Source: Rossellomorea marisflavi
GTDB lineage: Bacteria; Bacillota; Bacilli; Bacillales; Bacillaceae_B
Reading direction: 5' to 3'
Assembly (NCBI GenBank): GCA_003667865.1
Contig: CP033051.1
Location: forward strand, 2,630,501-2,694,500
Length of the DNA stretch: 64,000 nucleotides
This document shows positions 35,331-44,233 of the stretch, piece by piece; position 1 is the first letter of the stretch; every line of letters starts with the position of its first letter. The notes under the pieces are model-generated. The model saw only the letters and a list, made by a program, of their open reading frames with translations. It was not told the origin of the DNA and did no database searches. Position numbers and translations under genes: made by a program.

Positions 35331-35741
35331 TTGAGATTATTATGTGCACTGTTAATTTCATTTGGTCTTACAACCATTTTCCCTCAGCTAAATGCTCATG
35401 CTACATTTATTAGTGAAAATAGCTTAACATTGAATGATAAACCTGTAAATGGTACAGCATTTCGTCATGTTCAAGTGAAAAAGTGTGAGTCAGAATATAC
35501 AATTACCGGGGAAGCAAAAGTAAAGCTTGGAAGTTTTTATTATTCTCTAGAGGATGGTCACAATATCCTTATCCAAGAAACACTACAAAAAGTAAACAAG
35601 GAAGCACCGAATTGGACACCATTTAAAATTATCATCAATTTGAAGGATCACGCCTCTAACCGAAGTTTAATCCTAAAACTTTACGAACGAGATGAAAAAG
35701 ACGGAAAGATTATTAATGAGCAGCTTATAAATATAAGATAG
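35331..35741 (+). CDS. Secreted Gmad2-like immunoglobulin-fold protein
   Basis: A protein of 136 residues. A signal peptide (residues 1-24, ending NAHA) is followed by one domain with the pattern of Gmad2, the Ig-like domain of some spore-germination proteins: ITGEAKVKLGSFYYSLEDGH, then APNWTPFKIII and LKLYERDEKDGKI. The start is a TTG at 35331, about ten bases after GGAAGGGG; no ATG or GTG in frame would keep the signal peptide. In B. subtilis the gene after yitT is ipi, an intracellular proteinase inhibitor with a similar beta-sandwich, but this protein is exported and I do not equate them. Function unknown. Confidence 0.7.
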   Translation: MRLLCALLISFGLTTIFPQLNAHATFISENSLTLNDKPVNGTAFRHVQVKKCESEYTITGEAKVKLGSFYYSLEDGHNILIQETLQKVNKEAPNWTPFKIIINLKDHASNRSLILKLYERDEKDGKIINEQLINIR

Positions 35742-35768
35742 GGACGGACCTGAAAGGTCCGTCCCTAT
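35738..35768 (+). terminator. Bidirectional terminator
   Basis: A perfect 13-bp stem ATAGGGACGGACC/GGTCCGTCCCTAT with a 5-base loop between convergent genes. The T tract is short (TTTATTA). Confidence 0.8.
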
Positions 35769-35771
35769 TTA

Positions 35772-35966
35772 TTATATCTGATTTAGCTCGTTTTGCATTT
35801 GTCGAAGTTGTGCTTGTTCGGCAGTGGTTGAGTTAGCGTAAGCGGATGACAAGGCATTTTTCGCCTTGCTTACAGCGGTTTGGAGTTCTGCTCCTTGACC
35901 TTGTGCAGAAGCCTCTTTTGCTTGTTGCACAGATTCTCGAGCTTGCTGATATAATGGATTTGCCAT
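35772..35966 (-). CDS. Small DUF3813-like protein
   Basis: A 64-residue, Ala/Gln-rich helical protein (MANPLYQQARESVQQAKEAS at the start, then AVSKAKNALSSAYANS). The composition recalls small acid-soluble spore proteins, but the SASP signature is missing; it fits DUF3813. Its ATG overlaps the stop of the upstream 53-residue gene (TAATG), so the two are coupled. Confidence 0.75.
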   Translation of the reverse strand: MANPLYQQARESVQQAKEASAQGQGAELQTAVSKAKNALSSAYANSTTAEQAQLRQMQNELNQI

Positions 35967-36127
35967 TATTCAATTCCCCCTAAGGAAGACTCCTCTACTT
36001 TTGCAAGCTTTTGCTCTTCTGCTTCAGCATATGTTAAATGATAAGGAATACGCTGATCATGCTGTGCTACTGCAATTTTGCCTTGTTGAGTAAAACGTCT
36101 AGACTTACTGCTTCTGCTTCTACCCAT
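35966..36127 (-). CDS. Small conserved-looking protein, 53 residues
   Basis: The product starts MGRSRSSKSRRFTQQGKIAV and ends EESSLGGIE: a basic Ser/Arg-rich head and an acidic tail. The ATG follows AAAAGGGGTG with good spacing, and the stop overlaps the next ATG. These signs make it a real gene of a two-gene operon. I do not recognise the family. A 37-codon frame at 36177 overlaps it but has no ribosome-binding site. Confidence 0.6.
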   Translation of the reverse strand: MGRSRSSKSRRFTQQGKIAVAQHDQRIPYHLTYAEAEEQKLAKVEESSLGGIE

Positions 36128-36236
36128 TCACGAACACCCCTTTTACGAGCTTTTAAAAGACGCTTACGTGCGTCCATTCATTAGTATGGTTTAATATGAA
36201 CGGTTTAAAAGGAAGAATATTTGCCATCGTTTCCAA

Positions 36237-37052
36237 TTAAATTCTAAAATAATCTTTTAAAAACACACCGATGCCGTCTTTCTCGTTTGTATCTGTTATT
36301 TCGTTTGCGATACTTTTTAGTTGGCTTATGGCATTACCCATTGCAACCCCTGTTCCAGCATATTCAATCATTTCTAAGTCATTATCTTCATCACCAAAAG
36401 CGATAATTCGTTCCTTGGGTATATTGTAATATTGCGCAACTCTGTCAATCCCAACAGCTTTGCTTAAGCCAGATTTCACAATCTCAATAACATGCCATGG
36501 TGCAGCCCATCTACGGTGATCAATAACTTCGGCATGAACATCGTCGAGATGGCGTCTTATTTCAGCAACATGCTCCTCTTCTGCGTGTATAAGCATTGCG
36601 GTAGGATGGTCTGGTAGTACTTTCCGTAAGTCCCCTGTTGTAATCTGAGGTTCTCCAAATGAGAAGACATCAATAAGCTTTTCGTCATGATAGTGGAAAA
36701 ACACATCATCAGTGATTTCTGCAATAATGTTATGGAATGTAAAATCATGACATGCCTCAACAATATCCTTCGCAATGTTTAAGTCAAGAGGTTCATGAAA
36801 AGAGCCCCAGTTTGCTTTCATAGGATGATGTACAAAGGCACCATTGAAATTGACTATAGGGGATTGTAACTGCAGTTCATTATAATACATTTCACTTGCG
36901 CGGTAAGGACGACCTGTAGCAATCATAACCTCGTGACCAAGGTCTTTTAGTTTGAATAGAACATCTTTGGTCTGTGAAGATACTTTTTTCTCATCAGTAA
37001 GTAGGGTACCGTCTAAGTCAAGAACTATAAGGTGTTTTTCTTTCATACTCAT
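36237..37052 (-). CDS. yitU: HAD-family phosphatase YitU
   Basis: A Cof-type HAD phosphatase of 271 residues. Motif I is DLDGTLLTD (nucleophile and acid Asp), motif II ATGRP, and motif IV FGDEDNDLEMI; a C2B cap lies between. In B. subtilis YitU is one of several phosphatases that dephosphorylate 5-amino-6-(5-phosphoribitylamino)uracil in riboflavin synthesis. The ATG at 37052 follows AGGAG; a second ATG two codons later is also possible. Confidence 0.88.
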   Translation of the reverse strand: MSMKEKHLIVLDLDGTLLTDEKKVSSQTKDVLFKLKDLGHEVMIATGRPYRASEMYYNELQLQSPIVNFNGAFVHHPMKANWGSFHEPLDLNIAKDIVEACHDFTFHNIIAEITDDVFFHYHDEKLIDVFSFGEPQITTGDLRKVLPDHPTAMLIHAEEEHVAEIRRHLDDVHAEVIDHRRWAAPWHVIEIVKSGLSKAVGIDRVAQYYNIPKERIIAFGDEDNDLEMIEYAGTGVAMGNAISQLKSIANEITDTNEKDGIGVFLKDYFRI

Positions 37053-37130
37053 TTTTAAAAACTCCTATCTTTTAATTAATCACAGGTTATTTTCAAAAGA
37101 TTTTGCTTATCAATGAAAATTTCATAGTGT

Positions 37131-37196
37131 AATGGAGCGGAAGACACTTGACTTCCTCCACGTGGAAAACAAGTGTTTAAAGCGCAATGGAACGAA
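37131..37196 (+). repeat. Dispersed palindromic repeat, copy E (diverged short form)
   Basis: AATGGAGCGGAAG, then arms GACACTTG and CAAGTGTT around CTCCACGTGGAAAA. The arms have different bases from copies A-C, yet they still pair, which is covariation. It lies in the 344-base gap between yitU and yitV; the remainder of that gap is AT-rich with no clear signal. Confidence 0.7.
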
Positions 37197-37396
37197 CATG
37201 TTACTGAAAGTATAAGTTAAATTTAAAAGCAACAAAGTAAGAGAAAAAAGCGTAAACATAACTCTAGTTTAGCTTGTTTAAAAATTATAAGTCCAGTAAC
37301 GAGTCATTAATTCTTTGATTGTGATGGTAATGATTATACATTTTAATAGAAAAAGGATATTATTGGTAGTGTTGGGTTTTTGAAAGGAGTATTTTA

Positions 37397-38182
37397 ATGA
37401 ACATTACAGTTAAGAAAGAATACATCAATAGCATTCCAGTTTTACACATAGTAAAAGATAACCTCCTACATGAGGAGCTACCAACGGTTATATTTATTCA
37501 TGGAATAACCAGTGCAAAAGAACACAATTTGCATTATGCCTATTACCTTGCGGAAAAGGGAATTCGTGTGATGTTACCAGATTGTTTATATCATGGTGAG
37601 AGACAGGAAGAAATAACGGAAAATAATCAAAGACTTCAATTATGGAATATCGTCATAATGAGCATTCAGGAATTGGATACAATAAAATCATATTTACTTG
37701 ATAAGGGTTGGTCTAAGCGAGAGAGAATCGGAGTAGCAGGAACATCAATGGGCGCTATTGTTACGTTAGGGGCGTTGAAAAAGTACAACTGGATTCATAG
37801 TGCTGTTTCATTAATGGGGTCTCCAGCATATGTTCAATTTGCTTCAGGACAAATTGAGTATTTTAAAGATCAAGGCCTAGATGAAACATTTTCTGAATCA
37901 GAATTAAGATCTATTTTAACAACCCTTGAGGAATATGATCTATCTATGAGTCCGCAAAATCTTAAAACTCGTCCGTTGCTTTTCTGGCATGGTAAGAAAG
38001 ATCCAGTAGTTCCGTATGGTTTGGCCTTTAATTTTTATCAAGATGTTTTACATGTGTATGAAGAAGTAAATCTATCGCATCAACTTCAATTTGTAACAGA
38101 TGAGGTAGCAGATCATAAGGTGACTAGGGAAGGTGTACGCGCATTCGTTCAATGGTTTGAAACCCATTTGCTAGAGGCTTAA
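37397..38182 (+). CDS. yitV: Alpha/beta hydrolase YitV
   Basis: An esterase-like hydrolase of 261 residues. The oxyanion region FIHGITSAKEHN is near residue 35; the nucleophile is Ser117 in GTSMG; a catalytic Asp is likely in HGKKDPVVPYG and the His in DHKVT near the C-terminus. The substrate is unknown. The ATG follows TGAAAGGAG. The neighbouring yitW is on the same strand 68 bases on. Confidence 0.87.
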   Translation: MNITVKKEYINSIPVLHIVKDNLLHEELPTVIFIHGITSAKEHNLHYAYYLAEKGIRVMLPDCLYHGERQEEITENNQRLQLWNIVIMSIQELDTIKSYLLDKGWSKRERIGVAGTSMGAIVTLGALKKYNWIHSAVSLMGSPAYVQFASGQIEYFKDQGLDETFSESELRSILTTLEEYDLSMSPQNLKTRPLLFWHGKKDPVVPYGLAFNFYQDVLHVYEEVNLSHQLQFVTDEVADHKVTREGVRAFVQWFETHLLEA

Positions 38183-38250
38183 TCATTTTTATTCCCTTGG
38201 ATAATCTGTTAAGATTATGAATAATAAAAGAGTAGAATGGAGTGATGAAG

Positions 38251-38559
38251 ATGGATCAAGATTTAAAAGATAGCATTATGGGTGCACTAGAACAAGTAGT
38301 GGATCCAGAGCTTGGTATAGACATTGTAAATTTAGGTTTGGTTTATGACGTAGATTTAAATGACGAAGGTGTATGTGAGGTTGAAATGACATTAACTTCA
38401 ATGGGGTGTCCGTTAGCAGGAACAATTGTGGACCAAGTTAAAGCGGCAACTCAAGACCTTCCTGAAGTTAAAGAAACTGAAGTGAATATTGTTTGGAATC
38501 CACCGTGGAGTAAAGATAAAATGTCACGTTATGCTAAAATTGCGCTAGGGATACGCTAA
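38251..38559 (+). CDS. yitW: SufT/MIP18-family protein YitW
   Basis: A 102-residue protein of the DUF59/MIP18 family that helps mature iron-sulfur proteins. Conserved VDPELGIDIVNLGLVYDV and the Cys-containing MTLTSMGCPLAGTI are present. The length equals B. subtilis YitW. The ATG at 38251 has the right distance from GGAG; the GTG and ATG immediately upstream lie inside the signal. Confidence 0.9.
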   Translation: MDQDLKDSIMGALEQVVDPELGIDIVNLGLVYDVDLNDEGVCEVEMTLTSMGCPLAGTIVDQVKAATQDLPEVKETEVNIVWNPPWSKDKMSRYAKIALGIR

Positions 38560-38609
38560 AAAAATGGTGACTCGTTAAAAGGATATCCTTTTTATGAGTC
38601 ACCATTTTT
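38560..38609 (+). terminator. Bidirectional terminator between yitW and fnr
   Basis: AAAAATGGTGACTC pairs with GAGTCACCATTTTT; the loop contains a smaller AAAGGATATCCTTT palindrome. T runs exist on both strands. Confidence 0.85.
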
Positions 38610-38625
38610 GTGAAATTCGTGAGGC

Positions 38626-39318
38626 CTAATCAATTCTACATATTTCAATTGGGCAATTCTCACAATTTATTTCATCTTTAAGATATTGGAGATTGTGAAT
38701 TATTAACTGTCCCTTATCAATTGATAGAACCTCTTCTTTTTTTAACTCATTGAGTAAACGATTAACGACTTCTCTAGATGTTCCGCAAAAATTTGCGATC
38801 TCCTGATTTGTTAACGTCAAGTCAATAAATATTCCATTATCTACTTTCTTGCCATAGCTGTTTGTTAACCGAATTAAGGTCGAAAAGACAGCTCCTTTTT
38901 TTCCATGAAGAAGTAAATCACGGAACTTTGTTTGATTTTTTTGATTCTGTAATTGAACCCATTGTAACCAACCTAACACTAATTCCGGTTGTTGTGAGAG
39001 CTTACTTTCAAACTCTTCTTTTGAGATTGTATACACGACTACATCTTCTAATGCCTTACCACTAAGCATATAAGTGGATTCTTTACAGAATAATGTTACT
39101 TCTCCAATAACATCACCAGGAGAACTAAGCCTTAATGTTAATTCTCTTCCATCAGGAATGACTTTACTTATTTGGATCGTACCCTGTTTAAGATAAAACA
39201 CTTCCTTAGAACTAGTACCTTCTTGAAAAAGGAATTGTCCTTTTGGAATTTTTTTTACTAGAGGATTCGTATGAAACAAATCAATAATTTCCTCAGGTAT
39301 TTTATTCGGATGCTCCAT
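38626..39318 (-). CDS. fnr: Oxygen-responsive regulator Fnr
   Basis: A Crp/Fnr-family regulator of 230 residues: cyclic-nucleotide-binding-like fold (about 15-125), long helix, and a C-terminal winged helix (TNQEIANFCGTSREVVNRLL). The end INCENCPIEICRID gives Cys219, Cys222 and Cys227 with the CxxCxxxxC spacing that binds the [4Fe-4S] cluster in B. subtilis Fnr, and Asp134 in FRDLLLHGKKG matches its fourth ligand. It should activate nitrate respiration and fermentation genes when oxygen is absent. In B. subtilis fnr is beside narK; here that partner is not in the window. Confidence 0.88.
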   Translation of the reverse strand: MEHPNKIPEEIIDLFHTNPLVKKIPKGQFLFQEGTSSKEVFYLKQGTIQISKVIPDGRELTLRLSSPGDVIGEVTLFCKESTYMLSGKALEDVVVYTISKEEFESKLSQQPELVLGWLQWVQLQNQKNQTKFRDLLLHGKKGAVFSTLIRLTNSYGKKVDNGIFIDLTLTNQEIANFCGTSREVVNRLLNELKKEEVLSIDKGQLIIHNLQYLKDEINCENCPIEICRID

Positions 39319-39421
39319 GTCATCACACCTTATAACGCATTTTATACCATTTTCAGCTTTCTGTATAAATTAGTCAATATACTATCAGTTTAGAACTAGC
39401 TTTACTGATATATGTTACCAA

Positions 39422-40234
39422 TTAGGCGAATAGTAATACTGCTGCTCCAGCGATAAAGCAATAAATAGCAAAATATTTTAAATTGCCTCTTGCCATAATA
39501 TTCATAAACCACTTGAGTGAGAAATAAGAAGCAATTAAAGAACCAATAAATGCAACTAAATATGGAAGCCACATTGAACCGATATCACCAGTAAGTAAGT
39601 CTTCAATTCCAAAGACCATAACGCCGACACTTACCGGGATGTATAAAAGAAACGAATAACGGAGGGCGGTTTCTTGATTTAACCCTCTTCCCATAGCAGC
39701 AACAATAGTAGCACCTGAGCGACTGATTCCGGGAATCAGCGCAACAGCTTGAGCTAGTCCAATAATAATGGCATCTTTACCAGATAAATCACCATCAAAT
39801 TTTCTGCCTCGGAGATTGCGTATGAGCCATAATGCAATTCCTGTAATAATAAGAGTAATTGCTACCGTTTTTACTGAGGATAGTTTTTCAATTTCATCGT
39901 CAAATAATATCCCGATAACACCTGCTGGTATTGTTCCAATGATCAGGTAAACAATAAAATTAAAGTCCCGTTTGGTTTCAGGTGTTTTCGTATTAAAAAA
40001 CCGGAGACCATTTACAATAAGTCTTGTTAAGTCTTTTCGATAGATGATTAACACCGCAAACAATGAAGCTGTATTCACAAGTACCTCAAACGTTAAACTT
40101 GGATTATGAATTCCTAGGAAATGTTGAGCTAATTGTAAATGTCCGCTAGATGAGATGGGAATTGGTTCTGTAACTCCTTGAAACACGCCTAAAAATAAGT
40201 AGATGAGCAAATCTTGCAAGGTAACATCATTCAT
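39422..40234 (-). CDS. uppP: Undecaprenyl-diphosphatase UppP (BacA)
   Basis: A membrane enzyme of 270 residues with about eight helices that recycles undecaprenyl diphosphate for cell-wall synthesis and gives bacitracin resistance. Key motifs are visible: [17 protein letters not shown] near residue 20 and [10 protein letters not shown] near 165. The start at 40234 follows TTGGAGGAC. It is monocistronic. Confidence 0.93.
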   Translation of the reverse strand: MNDVTLQDLLIYLFLGVFQGVTEPIPISSSGHLQLAQHFLGIHNPSLTFEVLVNTASLFAVLIIYRKDLTRLIVNGLRFFNTKTPETKRDFNFIVYLIIGTIPAGVIGILFDDEIEKLSSVKTVAITLIITGIALWLIRNLRGRKFDGDLSGKDAIIIGLAQAVALIPGISRSGATIVAAMGRGLNQETALRYSFLLYIPVSVGVMVFGIEDLLTGDIGSMWLPYLVAFIGSLIASYFSLKWFMNIMARGNLKYFAIYCFIAGAAVLLFA

Positions 40235-40428
40235 AAAAAAAGTCCTCCAACTTTATTTTTTCCCTAATTTCTTATTTAACACTATATAGGTAAAGACTGT
40301 AAAGAGGTTTTCCAGCATATAAATAATTTCTAATGAAGACTACATATTTCCATTAACAATAATGAATGAACAAAGAAGATGAAAGAAAAAATAAAAGAGA
40401 ACCTATAGCTATAAAGGAGGAGTTTATA

Positions 40429-40611
40429 ATGGGACAACCTAGACATTTCCGAGGTGGAGAAAAAGCTCCAAACAATGGAATATATATAGAGATAGGTGAA
40501 ACAGGTAGTGGTGTTATGAATCCGAAGAAGATAAAGCTTAAAGCAGGAGATCGCTTTCCAGAAAATTCAAATCATAACAGACACTGGACTTACATGCCAA
40601 AGTTTAAATAA
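40429..40611 (+). CDS. yjzC: YjzC-family protein
   Basis: A 60-residue hydrophilic protein almost identical in pattern to B. subtilis YjzC: MGQPRHFRGGEKAPNNGIYI at the start and FPENSNHNRHWTY at the end. Function unknown. The ATG at 40429 follows AAGGAGGAG at ideal spacing; an ATG 63 bases upstream is not supported. Confidence 0.9.
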   Translation: MGQPRHFRGGEKAPNNGIYIEIGETGSGVMNPKKIKLKAGDRFPENSNHNRHWTYMPKFK

Positions 40612-40716
40612 ATTCCATTGACGAGACTAGCGCATGCTTATTGACCTAGTGAAAAACTCAATTATTAGGTAGGGTTTTTAAAATCAGTCGCTTATTGTTA
40701 GATAGTATCGTCTTGG

Positions 40717-40748
40717 AAAATAGCAGTCCAAAAAGGGGCTGCTATTTT
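40717..40748 (+). terminator. Terminator after yjzC
   Basis: AAAATAGCAG pairs with CTGCTATTTT across a 12-base loop, 105 bases beyond the stop. Confidence 0.65.
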
Positions 40749-40794
40749 ATTATGTAATGTACTATATAGGAGCAGCTTTATGACATGGGGCATG

Positions 40795-40973
40795 CGGACA
40801 TTTATTCCGTTAATTTAGCTTAATACAAAGAATTTGGGCTTTAAACGGACATCTGTTCCTCTATTTGACTGAATTAAGGCCATTCTTTTACTGAAAATTG
40901 ATTATAACGGAATAAATGTCCATTAGCACTTAAAAAAGAACGATATTTAGTGAAATAAAGGAATAAATGTCCT
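40795..40973. repeat. Four-site GGACAT repeat cluster
   Basis: Four related sites of about 20 bases: CGGACATTTATTCCGTTAA (40795, plus), CGGACATCTGTTCCTCTATT (40846, plus), TTATAACGGAATAAATGTCC (40902, minus) and GAAATAAAGGAATAAATGTC (40952, minus). Sites 1 and 3 contain a perfect 17-bp inverted repeat; sites 2 and 4 pair less well. The arrangement is two plus, then two minus, giving nested stems. The rest of the 690-base gap (40612-41303) holds one terminator, the clpB promoter and otherwise nothing I can name. Confidence 0.75.
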
Positions 40974-41247
40974 CTACCAATTTGCTTTGTCGCGAATGGA
41001 GGCTTTTGTTAAAAGTAGAGTCATTTGTAAACGGTGAACATCATTCATCTAAGCGAATGAATAGCCATAGTGGCTGAATAAAATACGTATGATTTTACTT
41101 TCAATCAGCAAGTGAATTCGCTATAGAAGTCACAAGGCCACAATACATATTTCAATGTCCTGAAGAGATCAGGTGATGATCGTCGCCTACGCTTCAAAAC
41201 TTCTGATAGCCCACAAGTCATGTTTAGTCTTTTTAACAGGATATTAC

Positions 41248-41276
41248 TTACATAATAGTAAAAAAACGATTATAAT
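41248..41276 (+). promoter_or_regulatory. Sigma-A-like promoter of clpB
   Basis: TTACAT, 17 bases, TATAAT, ending two bases before a CtsR-type operator. Confidence 0.6.
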
Positions 41277-41277
41277 A

Positions 41278-41294
41278 GGTCAAAAAAGGTCAGG
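41278..41294 (+). promoter_or_regulatory. CtsR-type heptad operator of clpB
   Basis: GGTCAAA, three A, GGTCAGG. The CtsR operator is a direct repeat of GGTCAAA-type heptads separated by three bases; the first heptad is exact and the second has two end changes. It sits between the -10 box and the start codon, a repressing position. It implies heat- and stress-induced clpB. Confidence 0.7.
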
Positions 41295-41303
41295 TGAAGT
41301 TCA

Positions 41304-43916
41304 TTGAATGCTGAACAAATGACGTATTCACTTCAAGAAGGATTAGCATCATCGCAAAGCATCTGCAAGGAACGAAATCATACCGATATTTCAGTTTTTC
41401 ATCTGTGTAGTGCACTGTTACATTTACAGGAAACAATTCTAGGGACTATTTTAGAAAGAGTAGGCTTAGATATAAACGGATTTAATCAATTTTTAACAAG
41501 TAAGTTAGATGAAATGCCCTCCGTAATTGGAGAGAACATTCGTTATGGGCAACACCTGTCTTCAGATACGCATACTTTATTCCAATATGCTGAAGAGTTA
41601 ATGACAAAGATGAATGATGATTTCATGTCAGTCGAGCATATCGTTCTAGCAATATTCAAACTTAAAAATCATGCAGTTACACGTTATATAAAGAGTAAAG
41701 GGATATCGGAATCTACTATAAAAAGTAAAATAGACGAGATCAGAGGTGGAGAACACGTGACAACACCAAATCCAGAAATAAAATATGAAGCCTTAAAAAA
41801 GTACGGTCGTGACCTAGTTGCTCAAGTGAAAAATGGAAAAATGGATCCTGTTATCGGTCGAGATAGTGAAATCCGTCATGTTATAAGAATTTTATCTAGG
41901 AAAACCAAAAATAACCCAGTCTTAATTGGAGAACCTGGTGTAGGGAAGACGGCTATTGTTGAGGGTCTTGCTCAAAGGATTGTTAGAAAGGATGTTCCTG
42001 AAGGACTTAAAGATAAAACAGTTTTTGAGTTAGATATGAGCTCTTTAATCGCAGGTGCTAAGTTCCGAGGAGAATTTGAGGAGCGTTTAAAAGCTGTTCT
42101 TCAAGAAGTCAAAAAAAGTGAAGGAAGAATTATCTTATTTATAGATGAAATACACACGATTGTTGGAGCGGGAAAAACCGAAGGAGCGATGGATGCTGGA
42201 AATATCCTAAAGCCAATGCTTGCTAGAGGAGAGCTTCATTGTATTGGAGCAACGACTTTAGATGAATACCGAAAATATATTGAAAAAGATCCCGCTTTAG
42301 AGCGACGATTTCAACAAGTGTTGGTACAGGAACCCAATATTGAAGATACGATTTCAATTCTTAGGGGGTTAAAAGAGAGATTTGAAATTCATCATGGTGT
42401 AAATATTCATGACCAAGCATTAGTCGCCGCAGCTACTCTTTCAGATCGATATATATCTGATCGTTTTCTCCCGGATAAAGCCATTGATTTAGTTGATGAA
42501 GCATGTGCCATGATACGTACAGAAATTGACTCAATGCCCACTGAATTAGATGAAGTAACAAGACGTGTGATGCAACTTGAAATTGAAGAAGCAGCACTAA
42601 AAAAAGAAAAGGATACTACGAGTCAAAGCAGATTAGAGCAGCTTCAATTAGAATTAGTTGAACGAAAAAGAAAAGCCAATTCAATGAAAGAAAAGTGGCA
42701 ATTGGAGAAACAAGGGTTACTAGAGGTACAAGAAAAACGGGAGGAGCTAGAAACGCTCCGTCACGGATTGGAAAAAGCGGAAAGCGAATACAATCTTGAA
42801 AAAGCAGCTGAATTACGCCACGGAAAAATTCCTGCTGTAGAGAAGGAACTTTTACAGCTTGAAATGAACATGTCTTCCAATAGAGAGGGAAGATTAATAC
42901 GTGAGGAAGTAACAGAGGAGGAAATTTCTTCAATCGTAGCAAGATGGACGGGAATCCCTGTTACAAAATTAGTAGAAGGGGAAAGAGAAAAGCTTCTAAG
43001 ATTAGAGAATATACTGCAGGAACGAGTTATAGGACAACAGGAAGCGGTTGAACTCGTAAGTGATGCGGTTCTTCGAGCGAGAGCAGGTATAAAGGATCCA
43101 CACCGCCCAATCGGATCGTTTGTCTTTCTTGGACCAACGGGTGTTGGGAAAACGGAATTAGCCAAAACGCTTGCACAAGCTTTATTTGATCATGAAGAAC
43201 AAATGATTCGAATTGATATGTCAGAGTATATGGAAAAACATGCAGTTTCTCGTTTAGTTGGGGCCCCTCCAGGTTATATTGGCTATGAAGAAGGTGGTCA
43301 ATTAACAGAGGCTATTAGAAGGAAACCTTATTCCGTAATTTTACTTGATGAAATTGAAAAAGCACATCCTGATGTTTTTAATATTCTACTACAAATGCTT
43401 GATGATGGTCGAATCACAGACTCACAAGGTAGAACAATTGATTGTAGAAATACTGTCATTATTATGACGTCAAATATAGGGTCCTCACATTTGATTGACA
43501 ACGCACAAGGGGACGGGAATATCACTCCAGAAACAAAGGAGCTTGTTCTATTGCAGCTTCGTCAAGCATTTCGGCCAGAGTTTTTAAATCGTATTGATGA
43601 CATTATTTTATTTAAACCACTCAGTATTGATAACATAAAAGGAATCGTTGATAAACTATTACAACAACTGCAGGAGAGGTTAGCAGAACAACAGATGACT
43701 GTTGTCATAACGGATCGTGCAAAGAGTTTTATTGCTCATGCAGCTTATGATCCTATTTATGGTGCTAGGCCGTTAAAGAGATATCTTCAAAGACATATTG
43801 AGACAAAGCTAGCAAGGGAGATTGTTGCAAATACAATACCCGCAAATAGTGAAATCGCAATAGATATTCAAGATGAAGAGTTTGTTATTGATGTTAAATC
43901 AATGAATGACCAATAA
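41304..43916 (+). CDS. clpB: ATP-dependent disaggregase ClpB
   Basis: A protein of 870 residues with the ClpB layout: N domain (1-150), first AAA+ module (Walker A GEPGVGKT about 209-216, [14 protein letters not shown]), a long coiled-coil M domain (about 405-530), second AAA+ module (GPTGVGKT about 610-617) and a ClpB C-terminal domain. The long M domain and lack of a ClpP-binding IGF-type loop that I can see point to ClpB, not ClpC or ClpE. It should reactivate aggregated proteins with DnaK. The start is TTG at 41304 after AGGTGAAG; the next in-frame ATG (41319) is five codons on. The N domain ([20 protein letters not shown]) is more divergent than the rest. B. subtilis has no ClpB. Confidence 0.92.
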   Translation: MNAEQMTYSLQEGLASSQSICKERNHTDISVFHLCSALLHLQETILGTILERVGLDINGFNQFLTSKLDEMPSVIGENIRYGQHLSSDTHTLFQYAEELMTKMNDDFMSVEHIVLAIFKLKNHAVTRYIKSKGISESTIKSKIDEIRGGEHVTTPNPEIKYEALKKYGRDLVAQVKNGKMDPVIGRDSEIRHVIRILSRKTKNNPVLIGEPGVGKTAIVEGLAQRIVRKDVPEGLKDKTVFELDMSSLIAGAKFRGEFEERLKAVLQEVKKSEGRIILFIDEIHTIVGAGKTEGAMDAGNILKPMLARGELHCIGATTLDEYRKYIEKDPALERRFQQVLVQEPNIEDTISILRGLKERFEIHHGVNIHDQALVAAATLSDRYISDRFLPDKAIDLVDEACAMIRTEIDSMPTELDEVTRRVMQLEIEEAALKKEKDTTSQSRLEQLQLELVERKRKANSMKEKWQLEKQGLLEVQEKREELETLRHGLEKAESEYNLEKAAELRHGKIPAVEKELLQLEMNMSSNREGRLIREEVTEEEISSIVARWTGIPVTKLVEGEREKLLRLENILQERVIGQQEAVELVSDAVLRARAGIKDPHRPIGSFVFLGPTGVGKTELAKTLAQALFDHEEQMIRIDMSEYMEKHAVSRLVGAPPGYIGYEEGGQLTEAIRRKPYSVILLDEIEKAHPDVFNILLQMLDDGRITDSQGRTIDCRNTVIIMTSNIGSSHLIDNAQGDGNITPETKELVLLQLRQAFRPEFLNRIDDIILFKPLSIDNIKGIVDKLLQQLQERLAEQQMTVVITDRAKSFIAHAAYDPIYGARPLKRYLQRHIETKLAREIVANTIPANSEIAIDIQDEEFVIDVKSMNDQ

Positions 43917-43936
43917 GAAATTCTGACTACAAAAAG

Positions 43937-43980
43937 AGGAGAAAGACATTTAGGTATAGAACCTTTTTTGTCTTTCTCCT
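43937..43980 (+). terminator. Possible terminator of clpB
   Basis: AGGAGAAAGAC pairs with GTCTTTCTCCT across a 22-base loop; the T run is in the loop rather than after the stem, so efficiency is uncertain. Confidence 0.5.
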
Positions 43981-44010
43981 AATTATGTACATACTTTAGA
44001 CATATATATG

Positions 44011-44038
44011 AGAAAAGGATGATTTTTAAAATCATCCT
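44011..44038 (-). terminator. Terminator of yjzD
   Basis: A perfect palindrome AGGATGATTTT/AAAATCATCCT just beyond the yjzD stop, followed by TTTT on the minus strand. Confidence 0.7.
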
Positions 44039-44050
44039 CTCAATAATTCC

Positions 44051-44233
44051 TTAATGTTTTTCAGCAGTATTAGCAGGGATAACAAGTGTGATAGCGAATA
44101 CCAAAATGGTAGCAACTACTGCAACAATTAGTCCAGTTTCAAAGTGGAATGCAGCTTGGTTCATTGAACTCACTACGTATGTTACCATTTCAGATAATAA
44201 GAAAATCCAGAAAAAAGTAAAAAAGAATCTCAT
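44051..44233 (-). CDS. yjzD: YjzD-like small membrane protein (DUF2929)
   Basis: A 60-residue protein with two membrane helices (about 3-22 and 34-54). The start MRFFFTFFWIFLLSEMVTYV is typical of the DUF2929/YjzD family. Function unknown. The ATG follows AGAGGTG. The following gap (44234-44563, 330 bases) is AT-rich; I found no convincing promoter or structure in it. Confidence 0.85.
   Translation of the reverse strand: MRFFFTFFWIFLLSEMVTYVVSSMNQAAFHFETGLIVAVVATILVFAITLVIPANTAEKH

Noticed and set aside
36067..36177. A 37-codon minus-strand frame starting ATG at 36177.
   Set aside because: It has no ribosome-binding site and overlaps the better supported 53-residue gene.
40795..40973. The GGACAT cluster as a CRISPR array.
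   Set aside because: Repeats are in both orientations, diverged and unevenly spaced, with no cas genes in the window.
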